From NCBI GenBank assembly GCA_020634375.1, contig JACKBX010000009.1:186001-250000 (forward strand): a stretch of DNA of 64,000 nt, read 5' to 3'. This DNA is from Ardenticatenaceae bacterium. GTDB lineage: Bacteria > Chloroflexota > Anaerolineae > Promineifilales > Promineifilaceae. Shown here one piece after another: positions 8,043 through 17,684 of this stretch. The notes below the pieces were generated by a model that worked only from the letters and a program-made list of their open reading frames with translations, was not told the origin of the DNA and made no database searches. Position numbers and translations under genes: made by a program. The first letter of the stretch is position 1. Every line of letters starts with the position of its first letter.

Positions 8043-9101
8043 ATGACTTCTAACAAAATCGCGATTTTCCGGAAAAATCTCACAACATATTTCAGCATAG
8101 AAGAATTAAAGATCTTGGCATTTGATCTTAGTATTAATCCAGAAGACATTCATCACCAAACCAGACGAGGAATGGCCTTAAGTTTAATAGACTTTTGTGT
8201 TCGCAATGGTTTGATCCCAGACCTTGTTAACATTTGCCAGAAAACAAGGCCACACATTCAATGGCCTTATCTTTCTTTTGAGGATATACAATACCTTCGA
8301 CAAGATATCGAATCAGCCAACAGTCCGAAGATTAATATCGATCAATCTCGAAAATTTGAATCTAAGTATGAAGACATTTTTGGGGGGACCTTCTTACAAG
8401 GAGAAAACATTAACCTCGGGGGTGATCACATCATAGATTGCCCTGATTGTTTTGCGACTGGCTTAGAACATGAAGTATGTTCGAAGTGCGGAAGTACGGG
8501 TGTAGAGCGATTCTATGAAAAAATGACAGGCAGCTATTTTGATGATATTGACAAAGATGACAAATATAAATCACTCAAACAATTTGTTAATGGCTTATGG
8601 TGGATGACTGAAGATCTAAGGAACAATATTCTCGTAGTGAACCCAGATAATTGGGATCAACGTGGTTGTGAAAGGTGTAATGGTTCAGGCTATACATTGT
8701 ACTCGATAGATGAAGAATTCACTCGAAATCCGTGTCCTACTTGTAAAGGGGCAAAGAAGATTTTACTAGATCGAAATGGTAATTTTACATCTGAGTATAT
8801 GACTATTACCATATTTCCAGAGAGATACCATGTTCATAATCATCTCACAGGTGCTGTAACAGAAATCGCGATATTTATAGATGATAAACTCGTTGGTTTC
8901 GTAAAGTCGGAGCCACTAAAATTAAAAGTAAAAAAGGGGTCTCATATGATCTATGCCGGATTTTATACTGTATCAAAATCAGAAGCCATTAGTTTTGATA
9001 CTGAGCAACTATATTCTCCAAGAGCCTTTCTTTGCGAAAGCCGGTTGATCAATGAAAGAATGAAAGTCCCCAGATGGGATGTTACTGTTCGCGAGAGATG
9101 A
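8043..9101 (+). CDS. EAD-like domain fused to DnaJ-type zinc fingers
   Basis: 352 residues. Residues 5-75 match the pattern of effector-associated (EAD, death-fold-like) domains: FSIEELKILAFDL, then a helical run ending CQKTRPHIQWP. The middle has paired Cys motifs CPDC/CSKCGSTG and CERCNGSG/CPTCKGAK, like the central zinc domain of DnaJ. The C-terminal ~100 residues look beta-rich. EADs in known families are adaptors that bring effectors to a trigger component. The gene is AT-rich with no ACGGCCGT, so it is foreign to the phage. A GGAAGGGGAA ribosome site precedes the ATG. Confidence 0.65.
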   Translation: MTSNKIAIFRKNLTTYFSIEELKILAFDLSINPEDIHHQTRRGMALSLIDFCVRNGLIPDLVNICQKTRPHIQWPYLSFEDIQYLRQDIESANSPKINIDQSRKFESKYEDIFGGTFLQGENINLGGDHIIDCPDCFATGLEHEVCSKCGSTGVERFYEKMTGSYFDDIDKDDKYKSLKQFVNGLWWMTEDLRNNILVVNPDNWDQRGCERCNGSGYTLYSIDEEFTRNPCPTCKGAKKILLDRNGNFTSEYMTITIFPERYHVHNHLTGAVTEIAIFIDDKLVGFVKSEPLKLKVKKGSHMIYAGFYTVSKSEAISFDTEQLYSPRAFLCESRLINERMKVPRWDVTVRER

Positions 9102-9257
9102 CTTAACAAAACTCACATGTTACTTGGAAAAGAAGAATAGAGATAAATCTATATTTTGTAAGCTAATAAGGTTTACGAACGCCTTAAATAACTCTTTACC
9201 CCGTACCCCCCAATTTGATACGATAAATCTTAGAATACTTGTTCTAGGAGCTATCGT
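9102..9257. promoter_or_regulatory. Leader with inverted repeat upstream of the HhH gene
   Basis: 156 bp between two genes of very different composition. It contains a perfect inverted repeat ATACGATA...TATCGTAT at about 9219-9262 that reaches the start codon of the next gene, and an AGGAG site at about 9246. The sequence returns from AT-rich to GC-rich here, so a recombination junction may lie in this interval. Confidence 0.35.
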
Positions 9258-9548
9258 ATGGACGACTTAACCCAAATCAAAGGCATCGGCCCCAAACGTG
9301 CGGCCGACCTGGCTGCGATGGGCATTGACACCTTTGCTGCTCTGGCTGCCGCCAACCCCGACTATCTGGAAACCACAATGGAAGTGCCGCGCCCGCTCAT
9401 CAACGAGTGGTTGACGCGTGCGGCCGACCTCGCCAATAAGGTGTTCGCACGCGAACAGGTTGTAAGCGTGGACGTGGCAGCAGGGGAGGATGAGACGGTA
9501 ACGGCCGTTTACGAATACCTGCTCACCGGGAAGGTGCGCGTCCGATGA
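9258..9548 (+). CDS. Helix-hairpin-helix protein
   Basis: 96 residues. LTQIKGIGPKRAADLAAMGI is a classic HhH DNA-binding motif followed by a second HhH-like half. Such small proteins bind DNA non-specifically and accompany phage nucleic acid enzymes. It carries ACGGCCGT and one 16-bp palindromic site (9442), so unlike its left neighbour it has the phage composition. It ends inside the next gene's start (ATGA-type overlap). Confidence 0.75.
   Translation: MDDLTQIKGIGPKRAADLAAMGIDTFAALAAANPDYLETTMEVPRPLINEWLTRAADLANKVFAREQVVSVDVAAGEDETVTAVYEYLLTGKVRVR
9442..9457. promoter_or_regulatory. 16-bp palindromic site 2 (TGTTCGCACGCGAACA)
   Basis: Full match to the dispersed prophage palindrome; lies inside the HhH coding sequence. 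Confidence 0.55.
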
Positions 9549-9946
9549 GTGCTGAAACGGCCGTTCCCCAGTGGGTTCACGATTACGTCAAAGACTGGCG
9601 AGATCGCTTGTTGCTCACGCCCTGGAAGATTCGCCTTCGCCTGCAAGACATCATCGATGGCGACGAGAATATTTTGGCGCAAGTGCATCTTTTCCAGGAG
9701 GTACAGACCGCCAACATCACCTTCCGGGGGGATATTTCCCCGGAACCAAGCGACGAGTGGCAGCAGACCATCCTGCACGAACTGATGCACGTGCGTCTAG
9801 CCGAGGTTAGCGAATTTGTGCGCGATGACATCATTCCTGAGCTTGGCCCAACGGCCGAGCGTGTTGCTCAAGCTGCCTTCCGGCGGGCACTGGAACCGGC
9901 CGTAGAAGGCCTGGCCCACGTTTTGTGGGCGCTGGCGCAGGAGTAA
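9545..9946 (+). CDS. Zinc metallopeptidase-like protein (HELMH)
   Basis: 133 residues. ILHELMHVRLAEV (about residues 78-90) has the HExxH zinc-binding signature; the glutamate is the expected general base. The short length and lack of a signal peptide suggest an intracellular phage peptidase or a SprT/ImmA-like fold. It could process structural proteins or cleave a repressor, but nothing here decides which. It is coupled to the HhH gene by a 4-bp overlap and ends at TAACGGCCGTT right before the terminase C-terminal half. Confidence 0.6.
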   Translation: MSAETAVPQWVHDYVKDWRDRLLLTPWKIRLRLQDIIDGDENILAQVHLFQEVQTANITFRGDISPEPSDEWQQTILHELMHVRLAEVSEFVRDDIIPELGPTAERVAQAAFRRALEPAVEGLAHVLWALAQE

Positions 9947-9952
9947 CGGCCG

Positions 9953-10714
9953 TTGCCCCACCACCAGGTTCTGCTGCACCACGACGGCCCCGCTCTCTGG
10001 CCCACCCACAAACCTCTGGCCGAAGTCTTGGAAATCCGCGACACCACGCCGGAGTTGGTGTGGTCAGGCACATACCAGGGCGTGCCCACACCGCCTGGCG
10101 GCTACATCTTCAAGCGCCACTGGTGGCCGGCCGAGCGCCGCTATGACCTGGACGACACCGGCATCCGCAATCTGGCCTACCAGCGCTTTCTCTCCTGGGA
10201 CACAGCCCTCAAAGACGACGAAGAGGCCGACCTGGATTACTCCGCCTACACAGTAGCCGAGATTTGGCCGGACTACCGGCTGGGCCTGCGTTACGTGCAT
10301 CAGCAGCGGCTAGAGTTCCCCGACCTGCCCTTGGCTATCGAGCAGGCGGCCATGCGCTGGAACTTCGACGAGAAGCTGGCCGGGATTCTCATCGAAGACA
10401 AGCAGTCGGGCACATCCGCGTTGCAAACGCTGGCGGCCACGTCGCCGGACTGGATCAAGCGGCTGCTTATCCCCTTCATTCCCACAACCGACAAAATCAG
10501 CCGCGCCCAGCAAGCGGCCGTGTGGTGCAAGAACGGCTGCGTGATGCTGCCCCGGCCAGCCCTAGACCTGTACTGGCTCATTGATTTTGAAGACGAACTG
10601 TTCAACTTTCCCCAGGCCGCCCACGACGACCGCGTGGACTCTTTCTCGCAGCTTGTTCTGTATTTGGAACACATCCTGGCGGCCGGGCGCAAAGCAAGAG
10701 GAGAAATAGACTGA
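9953..10714 (+). CDS. Terminase large subunit, nuclease half (split gene)
   Basis: 253 residues from a TTG; the first ~11 residues probably belong to the insertion. From DGPALWP onward the sequence is the C-terminal RNase H-like nuclease of TerL: LSWDTALKDD supplies the first catalytic Asp, IEDKQSG the second region and HDDRVDS the last acidic pair. This domain cuts concatemeric DNA at the start and end of packaging. The stop overlaps the portal start by one base. No strong ribosome site precedes the TTG, so expression as a separate polypeptide is uncertain. Confidence 0.8.
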   Translation: MPHHQVLLHHDGPALWPTHKPLAEVLEIRDTTPELVWSGTYQGVPTPPGGYIFKRHWWPAERRYDLDDTGIRNLAYQRFLSWDTALKDDEEADLDYSAYTVAEIWPDYRLGLRYVHQQRLEFPDLPLAIEQAAMRWNFDEKLAGILIEDKQSGTSALQTLAATSPDWIKRLLIPFIPTTDKISRAQQAAVWCKNGCVMLPRPALDLYWLIDFEDELFNFPQAAHDDRVDSFSQLVLYLEHILAAGRKARGEID

Positions 10715-12264
10715 TGAAACTGTTAACCAGCTTATTCGGCGGCGGCACGGCCAGTAACCTGCGGCTGTCGGTCACGAAAGAAGGCGCACAAAACGAACTG
10801 CCATACAGCGAAGTGGCGAAGCTGCTGTGGAGCTACTTTCTCAATAATGGCCTGTACGACGAGCTGCGCCTGGTGGGTTATTTCCTCAACGAACCCAACC
10901 TGAAGGCCATTCGCAACCCGGCGCAGCGCGTGGTGAAATTCTACGCCGACACCATCTGGCCCGGCCGTTTGCCCACTGCGCTGCCCCTTGACCTCACCGG
11001 CAACAAGGGCTTGCAGAAGCCCATCGAGGAGCTGTGGAAGTGGTCGAACTGGCAGGCACGCAAGCAACTGATGGTGCGCCAGACGGCCGTGTTGGGCGAA
11101 GTCTTTATCAAGGTCGCCCAACCAGAGGGGAAAGAGCGCGTCTACTTGCAGCTTATCCGCCCGGAGTTCATTACTCAATGTGAGCGGGATGAGCAAGACA
11201 ACATCACCTACTTGCGCGTGGACGTGCCCCGCGCCCGCAGGGAAGGCGTGGCGACCAGCTTCTATTTACACACCGAAGTTTGGGACAAGGCAGGCGGCAC
11301 GGCCCGCTTTTGGGAGCATGACAAGACGCCGGAAACACCGCTCGACCAGTTGGGTGCGCCCAAGCAGCGGTATGACCTTGAAGCGACCTGGGGCATTGAC
11401 TTTGTGCCCTGGGTGCGTGCCGTACACATGGACATTGGCGAGAGCCGGGGAGTGGGCGCGTATCTGCTGCAACTGGACAAGATTGACGAGGCCAACCGCC
11501 TGGCAACGCGGCTGCACACCATGCTCTTCCGCCACAACGACGTCACCTGGGCGCTCAAGGCAAACATGATGGACGCGGCCACGGGACGGCCGTTGCCCCC
11601 GCCGCGCGTTGCCACCAGCACAGACAGCGATGGGAATGACGTGGTCGACCTGGCGGGGGAGAAGTTCATTCGCCTGCCGGGCATGAGCGAACTGCAAAGC
11701 CTGGTTCCCAACCTCAACTACGAGGCGGCGCTGTCCGCCCTGAACGCGCACATGGCCGAATTGAAGAACGACCTGCCGGAGCTGCGCTACTATGACCTGC
11801 CGGAGCTGGGTGAACTAAGCGGCCGGGCTATCCGTCTGCTGATGGGGCCGGCCGTCACCAATGCGGCCGAGGTGCGCAGCAATCTGGAAGACGCCCTGGT
11901 GCGGGCGCAGAAGATGGCGCTGACCATCGGCCAAAATGCTGGCATCTGGGAGAACCTGGGCAGCTACGAAGATGGCGACCTGGAGCACGGCTTTGAGGAA
12001 CGGCCGATCATCCCCATCGACCGCTACGAACAGGCGGAGATTATCAAGGCGGAGAAGGAAGCGGGGTTGCCACTGTTCACCAGCCTGCGCAAGTCCGGCG
12101 CCGATGAGACGGAGATGGCGGAGGTGGAGGCGGACTATGCCCGGCAGCAGGCGATGACGCAGGCGGGCATGGCCTCGGCGCTGCTAGAGGCTCAAGCGCA
12201 ATTTGACGCCGGGCAGCCGGGGCAAAATGGCGCTGCAGAGCCTGCCAAATCGCCCCAAGAATAA
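10714..12264 (+). CDS. Phage portal protein
   Basis: 516 residues, the usual portal length. It lies directly after terminase and before the MuF gene. The N-terminal half has the long mixed region of SPP1-gp6-type portals; the central helix (LGELSGRAIRLLMGPAV) and the C-terminal helical, Gln/Ala-rich tail (EADYARQQAMTQAGM) fit the stem and barrel. It forms the dodecameric vertex channel for DNA and docks terminase. Starts within the terminase stop. Assignment from position plus pattern. Confidence 0.8.
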   Translation: MKLLTSLFGGGTASNLRLSVTKEGAQNELPYSEVAKLLWSYFLNNGLYDELRLVGYFLNEPNLKAIRNPAQRVVKFYADTIWPGRLPTALPLDLTGNKGLQKPIEELWKWSNWQARKQLMVRQTAVLGEVFIKVAQPEGKERVYLQLIRPEFITQCERDEQDNITYLRVDVPRARREGVATSFYLHTEVWDKAGGTARFWEHDKTPETPLDQLGAPKQRYDLEATWGIDFVPWVRAVHMDIGESRGVGAYLLQLDKIDEANRLATRLHTMLFRHNDVTWALKANMMDAATGRPLPPPRVATSTDSDGNDVVDLAGEKFIRLPGMSELQSLVPNLNYEAALSALNAHMAELKNDLPELRYYDLPELGELSGRAIRLLMGPAVTNAAEVRSNLEDALVRAQKMALTIGQNAGIWENLGSYEDGDLEHGFEERPIIPIDRYEQAEIIKAEKEAGLPLFTSLRKSGADETEMAEVEADYARQQAMTQAGMASALLEAQAQFDAGQPGQNGAAEPAKSPQE

Positions 12265-12296
12265 CCGTACATATCTTGGAGGTATGAACAAAACCC

Positions 12297-15200
12297 ATGC
12301 CCGATAACGTCATCACCCTGGCCGAGCAGTTCCGGGCCGAACTCATCAACGGCGACGCTGCGGCCGTGCAGGCGATGACGCGGCGCTGGCTGAGTGTGGA
12401 GCAGGCGCTGACCGGGCAAATCCAGACACTGGCTGAGGAGATGGCGGCCATCCAGGCGGACGGCGGCAGCGTGCCCGTTTGGAAATTGTGGCAGATGCAG
12501 CGTTACCAGTCGCTGCTGGCGCAGGTAGGCGTGGAACTGAAGCAGTACGGCCAATGGGCAGCCGGACAAATTGAGGCGCAGCAGCAGGAGGTGCTGGCGA
12601 TGGGCGACGAACACGCCAAAGCACTGCTGCTGGCCCAGATGGACGGGAATCGGAAAACGGCCGTTGCCTGGGACAAGCTGCCCGCCGGCGCGGTGCAGAA
12701 CATCACGGCCATTGCCCAGGGCAGCCAACCGCTCAATAAGCTGCTGGCAAATGCCTACCCAACGGCCGTGCAGGGGCTGACCAACCTCCTCATCACCAAT
12801 ACTGCCCTCGGTGTCAATCCGCGTGTAACGGCACGCACGGCCGTGCGCAAAGGGCTGGCCCAGGGCTTGCAGCACATTCTGCTGGTGGCCCGCGACCAAC
12901 AAATCCGCAATTACCGCGAGATGGTGCGCACACGCTACGACCGCAGCCCGGTCGTCTATGGCTACATGCGCCTGGCAGCCAAGAATACGCGCACTTGCAT
13001 GGCCTGCCTGGCCCTCGATGGCTCGGTGTGGGACACCGGCCAGGTGATGCCGCTGCATCCAGTTGACAGGTGCGCCATGATTCCCTTGGTCGAGGGTTTC
13101 CCCCTACCAGAATTCAAAAACGGCGAGGAATGGTTTAAGACCCTGTCCGAAGATGAGCAGCGGCGCATGTTGGGAAACGGCCGTTACGAGGCCTGGCGCG
13201 ATGGTCTCTTCCAGTTTCGTCAACTGGCACACGTGGGCAGCCACCCAGTTTGGGGGCTGTCGTTGCGCGAGGCGTCACTAACACATCTGCTGCAAGGACG
13301 CGGTGGGCTGAACGGCACGGCCGTTGATCCGGCCATCCTGCTGAAGCAGCACACAGCGAAAGCGCCGAAACCGAAGAAACCACAGACCCTGGTCGTTGGT
13401 AAGGGCGACGATGCCCTGGTCACCCAACTCATGGATGACCCGGCCACGTTATCTCTGAACCCGGTTACATACAAGGCGATGAAGAAGGCGCTGGGCAAGA
13501 TGCTGACCGGGCATGAGGGGCTGGTATACCTGGATGCCAACGGCCGTTTGACCGGCGCCCTCGCTTACCAGACCAAGCAGGGCAACTTGCAGTATTTGCA
13601 GGCGACCGGCGCGGGCTTTGTGGATGCCGAGGCCAACTTGAAGGCCCTCATTGACCTGGCGAAGCTGGCGCAGCAGGCCGGGCAGGGCATTGAGTTGTAC
13701 GTGCCCGGCAGCCATCTGGCGCTGTACCAGCAATGGGGCTTTACGGTGCATCAGCCGTTGGGCGGCGGGGCGCGGCTGCGGCTGCGGGCGGACGACCTGG
13801 CAGGCTTTCTCAAAGACCCAGATAACTACGGTCAGGTGAAGCTGGAGAAGTTGAGCGACGCGGCGCAGAAAGCGCTGGCCGACCCCAACGCGGCCTTCAC
13901 TTTCCGCAGTGGGCAGGTGATTCCGGGGCTGCCGTTCAAGGCGGTGCAGATGGGCGACGCCGATTTTGCGGCGCAGACGAAGCCGCTACCCTACGACCCC
14001 CCGCTGCAGATTGACGACCCCGATATGCACGCGGCGGCCGGGATGCTGCTTTTCACGCCAGATGGCAAGCTAGTGGTGGTTGACCCCGCTGGTGGATACG
14101 GCGGCTACACCACAACCTTTCCGAAGGGTACACAGGAAGCGGGGATGAGCTTGCAGGAAACGGCCGTCAAAGAAGAGTATGAAGAGACCGGCTTCAAAGC
14201 GCGGGTGCTGGGCCACCTGGGCGATTACGAGAAATCCACCTCTGTCACCCGTTTCTATATTGGCGTGGTGGAAGATGGCGCACCCTGGGCGGCGCATTAC
14301 GAAAGCGAGGCCGTGCGTATCGTGCCTCTCGACCAGGTGGACGCGCTGCTGAACGTGGGCGCGGATAAAGGCATCTTCCAGGATTTGCTGAAGCTGAAAG
14401 ACCAGGCGCTGGAGGGGCAGCCGTTCTCTATTGAGAACATGGAAGCGGGGCTGGATAAGTACGCGGCCGCGCAGGGCAAGCTGCCGCCACCGCCGGGCAA
14501 GAAAGCGCCTGCAGAGATGACGAAGAAGGAACTGGTCGCACACCTGGCAAAGCTGCGCGGCATTGCGCAATGGAAACTGCACGTTGCCACTAAAGACCAA
14601 GTTGCCGCCCTGTTCGATTTACCAGAGGCGGAGGCCCTGGCGGCCATTGACAGCTTTGGCGCGGCACACACCGCCAAATACGCCAAACCCAAAGGGCCAG
14701 TGAAGCTGCCGCCCCCTGAAGAAGACGCGGCCACGCTGACGAAGAAAGCGCTGATGCAGCACCTGGCGCAGATGCGCGGCATTGCGCAGTGGAAGCTGTC
14801 AGTGATGAAGAAGGACGACATCGTCGCCCTCTTCGACCTACCGGAAGCGGAGGCGTTGGCGGCCATCGAGGCAGCAGGCAAGGCGCATACCGACAAGTAC
14901 AGCGGCAGCAGTAAGAAGAAGGAAACGGCCGTGCCCCCAGAAACGGCCGCTTTTCTCAAGTACCAGGAGAGCGGCCTCAGCGGGCTGAGCGCGGACGAAG
15001 CAAAGCTGGCGCTGGCGTACGCGCGGCAGGCGGGTGAAGCCAAAGCGGTGCAGGCGGAATTGAAGGCGCATTATCAGGCGCAGATTGGCGACCCACTGCT
15101 GCTGCCGCACCTGGTGGGGCAGTACGCGACCAAGAGCTACCTGGTGGCGCAAATCAAGGACGCGGCCGGTGTTCCCCTCTACAAGTTGAACAAAATGACG

Positions 15201-17684
15201 AAGGGGGAGTTGGTGCAGCTGCTGGGCCAGCCGGTGAGCAAAATCCACGAAGCGGCCGGGCATCCATTTACAGCGCAGGCGCCCGTGCCTGATGGCGACC
15301 CGGTGGCTGTTCGCACGCGAACACCTGCTACCCAAACGGCCGTTTCCCCGCCAAAGCCGCCGCCCCCGGCCGATCCGGTGGACATCCAAAAATGGGACGC
15401 TCAGGACGCCAGTAATCATTTCTCTGCTTTGGAAGCGGCCTTTGACGTGGGTTCCCCGGCATACAAGGGAGTGGGTAAGGCACAGGGGAATGTGAGCAGC
15501 GGCCACAGTGGGTTTGCTTATACGGCCGACGACGGCGCGGCCACTGGCGTGGTGACGTTCGACACCAATTACAGCCCCAATACGGTCAAGGTCAGCGGCG
15601 CGGCCTTCACCGACCTGGCTGTGAACAAGGAAGCGATGGCCGACGTTGCCAACGTCGCGCTTGGTCAGGGCAAGGCGCTGAAGACTTACGTCCCGGCCGG
15701 GTTGAAGACGACCTATAAGAAGTGGGGCTTCAAAGACGATGGGGCGTATATGGTGCTGCAGCCGGGAGATATGCCTGCATTTGTCTCGTCGATGGGGAAG
15801 AAGCCAAAGGCCGCGCCAAAGAGTAAGTCCCAGCAAACGGCCGTTGAGGATGACGTTGTCAGTGTTATCGGTACACCGGGGGACGTGAGCGCCAAAGCAG
15901 CTGTGAAACTGAGTAAGACCGCCTTGGTGGGACACTTGGCGCCCAAGGCGGGCGTGGCTGCGTACAAACTGACAAAATACACCAAAGCACAGTTGGTGCA
16001 GTTCATGGAGATGGACGCCTTCCAGGCCATTGACCTACTGCAGAAGGGGTCAGCGCCACCTGCGCCCACGCCGCCCGCCAAAGCGCCTGAGCCAGTACCG
16101 GTTGTAAAAAAACGGCCGTTGCCAGACAACCTGCCTGCTTTCCAGATGCCTGATCCCCCCGGCTTTCCGGCCGACGTGGCGCAGATGAAGACAGTCAGCA
16201 GCCTGGGCGGTTCTACTGGCGCGAAGCTGGTGGAAGACCCGGCCACCGGTAAGCGATACGTGCTGAAGAAAGGAAACTCGTCCGGCCACCTGCGCGAGGA
16301 AGCATATGCTGACGCTGCTTACCAGGCCCTGGGCTTGAATGTGCCCGCCTTCAAGGTCTACGAAACGGCCGATGGGCCGGTGAAACTGGCGGAGTTCAAA
16401 AGCGGCACGCGCAGCCTGGGCGAGGCGTTGGCGCAGGCCTCGCCGGCAGAGCGCAAGAAGCTGGTGAAGGAGGTGCAGAAGGGCTTCGCGGCCGACGCGC
16501 TGTTGGGCAACTGGGACGTGCTGGGCGCGAGTAAAGACAACATCCTGGTGGACGACGACGGCCGTGTGTGGCGCGTGGATAACGGCGGCAGTTTCCGCTA
16601 CCGGGCGCAAGGGAAGAAGAAGGAGAAGGAATTCCTCGGCGACTACCCTGTGGAGCTGTGGACGATGCGCGACAAAAGCGTGGGGCCGGAAAATGCGCAG
16701 CTGTTCGGCAGCCTGGACATCTACGAGGTCATGGAGGGCGTGCGCGAGATTGTGCCCAAGGGTGAGAAACTGTTGGCGGCCGTGCCGGAGGAGCTACGGC
16801 CAATGGTGCACGGCCGTGTAGAAATCATGCGTGATTTGCTGGGTACGTCCGACGCCTTCAAGGGTGACCGTTGGCAGGCCAGCTACACAGACGGCTTCCT
16901 GGAGCAGAGCACTTACATCCGCCGCCAGGGCTTGATTGACGCCATGCCGCAGAAGCTGAAGCAGCCAAAGGCGGGCAGCACCACTGTGTACGATGAGCAT
17001 GGGCAGCAGTTTGATAAGCTGCGCGGCAAAGACAGCCATGTGGAGGCGTGGGCCGCCTACTGTAAGGCGAATGGCGGTGATCCTGCCATCATTCGTTATT
17101 GGATGGGGCAGCAAGCGGGTTCATCCTGGAGCGGGGCATCGAAGGCGTTAAAATATCGCATTGCATTGGAGCGTGGTGGAAAATTCGACGAGTATTATTG
17201 GCAAGGAGGCGTGGGTGCGGCCAAGAAACAATACGAAGCCACCATCAAGAAGGTAGGGCGAGATACTTACCACAAGACCTGGGCAATGTGGCACGCCTGG
17301 GTGTATGAATCGCTGCGCCACACTGAATTCTCCCGCAAAAAGGGTGGCATTGTGGAACTGGTACGCACAGAAGGCAGCGACATCATGGGGACGTATGGCG
17401 TCAAGTTGGGCCAGCGCAATGTTCAGATGCTGCGTGGCGCGGCCGAATCCGGCAGCATCTTTCGTGCCAAGCGAATTGTGGCCGGTGGCGAAGTGACAAC
17501 GCAGCGCGTGCCGCTGCACCGCGTTTTAGGATACTATTGGGGCGACAGGCCAGGCGCGACAAATGGCTATGGCGGCTTCTTAGGCGATGCGGAAAACGAA
17601 TTTGTCTTCATCCCGGAAGGGATTCCTTTTGATTACGTGGATTCAATTTATGGCAGTCAAGGTGTGGAGGCCTATTGGAAATGA
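12297..17684 (+). CDS. Giant multidomain MuF head protein with Nudix, kinase and ART-like domains
   Basis: 1795 residues; ordinary MuF minor head proteins are 250-450. Order read by eye: head-binding helices 1-190; MuF domain with CMAC (234-237) and HPVDRC (254-259); GNAT-like 365-500; Nudix 576-690 with a box at 611-633 that keeps KEEYEE but has Met for the upstream Glu; four SAP-like helical repeats (739-785, 813-860, 945-985, 1205-1250); a second GNAT-like block 1070-1155; a HipA-like kinase domain 1295-1490 with YVLKK, the GNWD/KDN pair (1405-1415) and DNG (1428-1430); and an ADP-ribosyltransferase-like end with R1690 and ENE (1766-1768). MuF proteins enter the virion and can deliver toxic tails into a new host. 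It is followed by a 4-bp-overlapping small gene, a possible immunity partner. Domain limits are approximate. Confidence 0.7.
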   Translation: MPDNVITLAEQFRAELINGDAAAVQAMTRRWLSVEQALTGQIQTLAEEMAAIQADGGSVPVWKLWQMQRYQSLLAQVGVELKQYGQWAAGQIEAQQQEVLAMGDEHAKALLLAQMDGNRKTAVAWDKLPAGAVQNITAIAQGSQPLNKLLANAYPTAVQGLTNLLITNTALGVNPRVTARTAVRKGLAQGLQHILLVARDQQIRNYREMVRTRYDRSPVVYGYMRLAAKNTRTCMACLALDGSVWDTGQVMPLHPVDRCAMIPLVEGFPLPEFKNGEEWFKTLSEDEQRRMLGNGRYEAWRDGLFQFRQLAHVGSHPVWGLSLREASLTHLLQGRGGLNGTAVDPAILLKQHTAKAPKPKKPQTLVVGKGDDALVTQLMDDPATLSLNPVTYKAMKKALGKMLTGHEGLVYLDANGRLTGALAYQTKQGNLQYLQATGAGFVDAEANLKALIDLAKLAQQAGQGIELYVPGSHLALYQQWGFTVHQPLGGGARLRLRADDLAGFLKDPDNYGQVKLEKLSDAAQKALADPNAAFTFRSGQVIPGLPFKAVQMGDADFAAQTKPLPYDPPLQIDDPDMHAAAGMLLFTPDGKLVVVDPAGGYGGYTTTFPKGTQEAGMSLQETAVKEEYEETGFKARVLGHLGDYEKSTSVTRFYIGVVEDGAPWAAHYESEAVRIVPLDQVDALLNVGADKGIFQDLLKLKDQALEGQPFSIENMEAGLDKYAAAQGKLPPPPGKKAPAEMTKKELVAHLAKLRGIAQWKLHVATKDQVAALFDLPEAEALAAIDSFGAAHTAKYAKPKGPVKLPPPEEDAATLTKKALMQHLAQMRGIAQWKLSVMKKDDIVALFDLPEAEALAAIEAAGKAHTDKYSGSSKKKETAVPPETAAFLKYQESGLSGLSADEAKLALAYARQAGEAKAVQAELKAHYQAQIGDPLLLPHLVGQYATKSYLVAQIKDAAGVPLYKLNKMTKGELVQLLGQPVSKIHEAAGHPFTAQAPVPDGDPVAVRTRTPATQTAVSPPKPPPPADPVDIQKWDAQDASNHFSALEAAFDVGSPAYKGVGKAQGNVSSGHSGFAYTADDGAATGVVTFDTNYSPNTVKVSGAAFTDLAVNKEAMADVANVALGQGKALKTYVPAGLKTTYKKWGFKDDGAYMVLQPGDMPAFVSSMGKKPKAAPKSKSQQTAVEDDVVSVIGTPGDVSAKAAVKLSKTALVGHLAPKAGVAAYKLTKYTKAQLVQFMEMDAFQAIDLLQKGSAPPAPTPPAKAPEPVPVVKKRPLPDNLPAFQMPDPPGFPADVAQMKTVSSLGGSTGAKLVEDPATGKRYVLKKGNSSGHLREEAYADAAYQALGLNVPAFKVYETADGPVKLAEFKSGTRSLGEALAQASPAERKKLVKEVQKGFAADALLGNWDVLGASKDNILVDDDGRVWRVDNGGSFRYRAQGKKKEKEFLGDYPVELWTMRDKSVGPENAQLFGSLDIYEVMEGVREIVPKGEKLLAAVPEELRPMVHGRVEIMRDLLGTSDAFKGDRWQASYTDGFLEQSTYIRRQGLIDAMPQKLKQPKAGSTTVYDEHGQQFDKLRGKDSHVEAWAAYCKANGGDPAIIRYWMGQQAGSSWSGASKALKYRIALERGGKFDEYYWQGGVGAAKKQYEATIKKVGRDTYHKTWAMWHAWVYESLRHTEFSRKKGGIVELVRTEGSDIMGTYGVKLGQRNVQMLRGAAESGSIFRAKRIVAGGEVTTQRVPLHRVLGYYWGDRPGATNGYGGFLGDAENEFVFIPEGIPFDYVDSIYGSQGVEAYWK
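15308..15323. promoter_or_regulatory. 16-bp palindromic site 3 (TGTTCGCACGCGAACA)
   Basis: Full match to the dispersed prophage palindrome, inside the MuF gene where it encodes VRTRT in the linker before the second GNAT-like block. Confidence 0.55.

Noticed and set aside
7643..9985. Group I or II intron, or intein, in terminase
   Set aside because: The ORFs inside have no homing endonuclease, reverse transcriptase or intein motifs, and the first exon frame hits a stop at once, so an intein is excluded. An intron core was not recognised, though only a covariance search could settle it.
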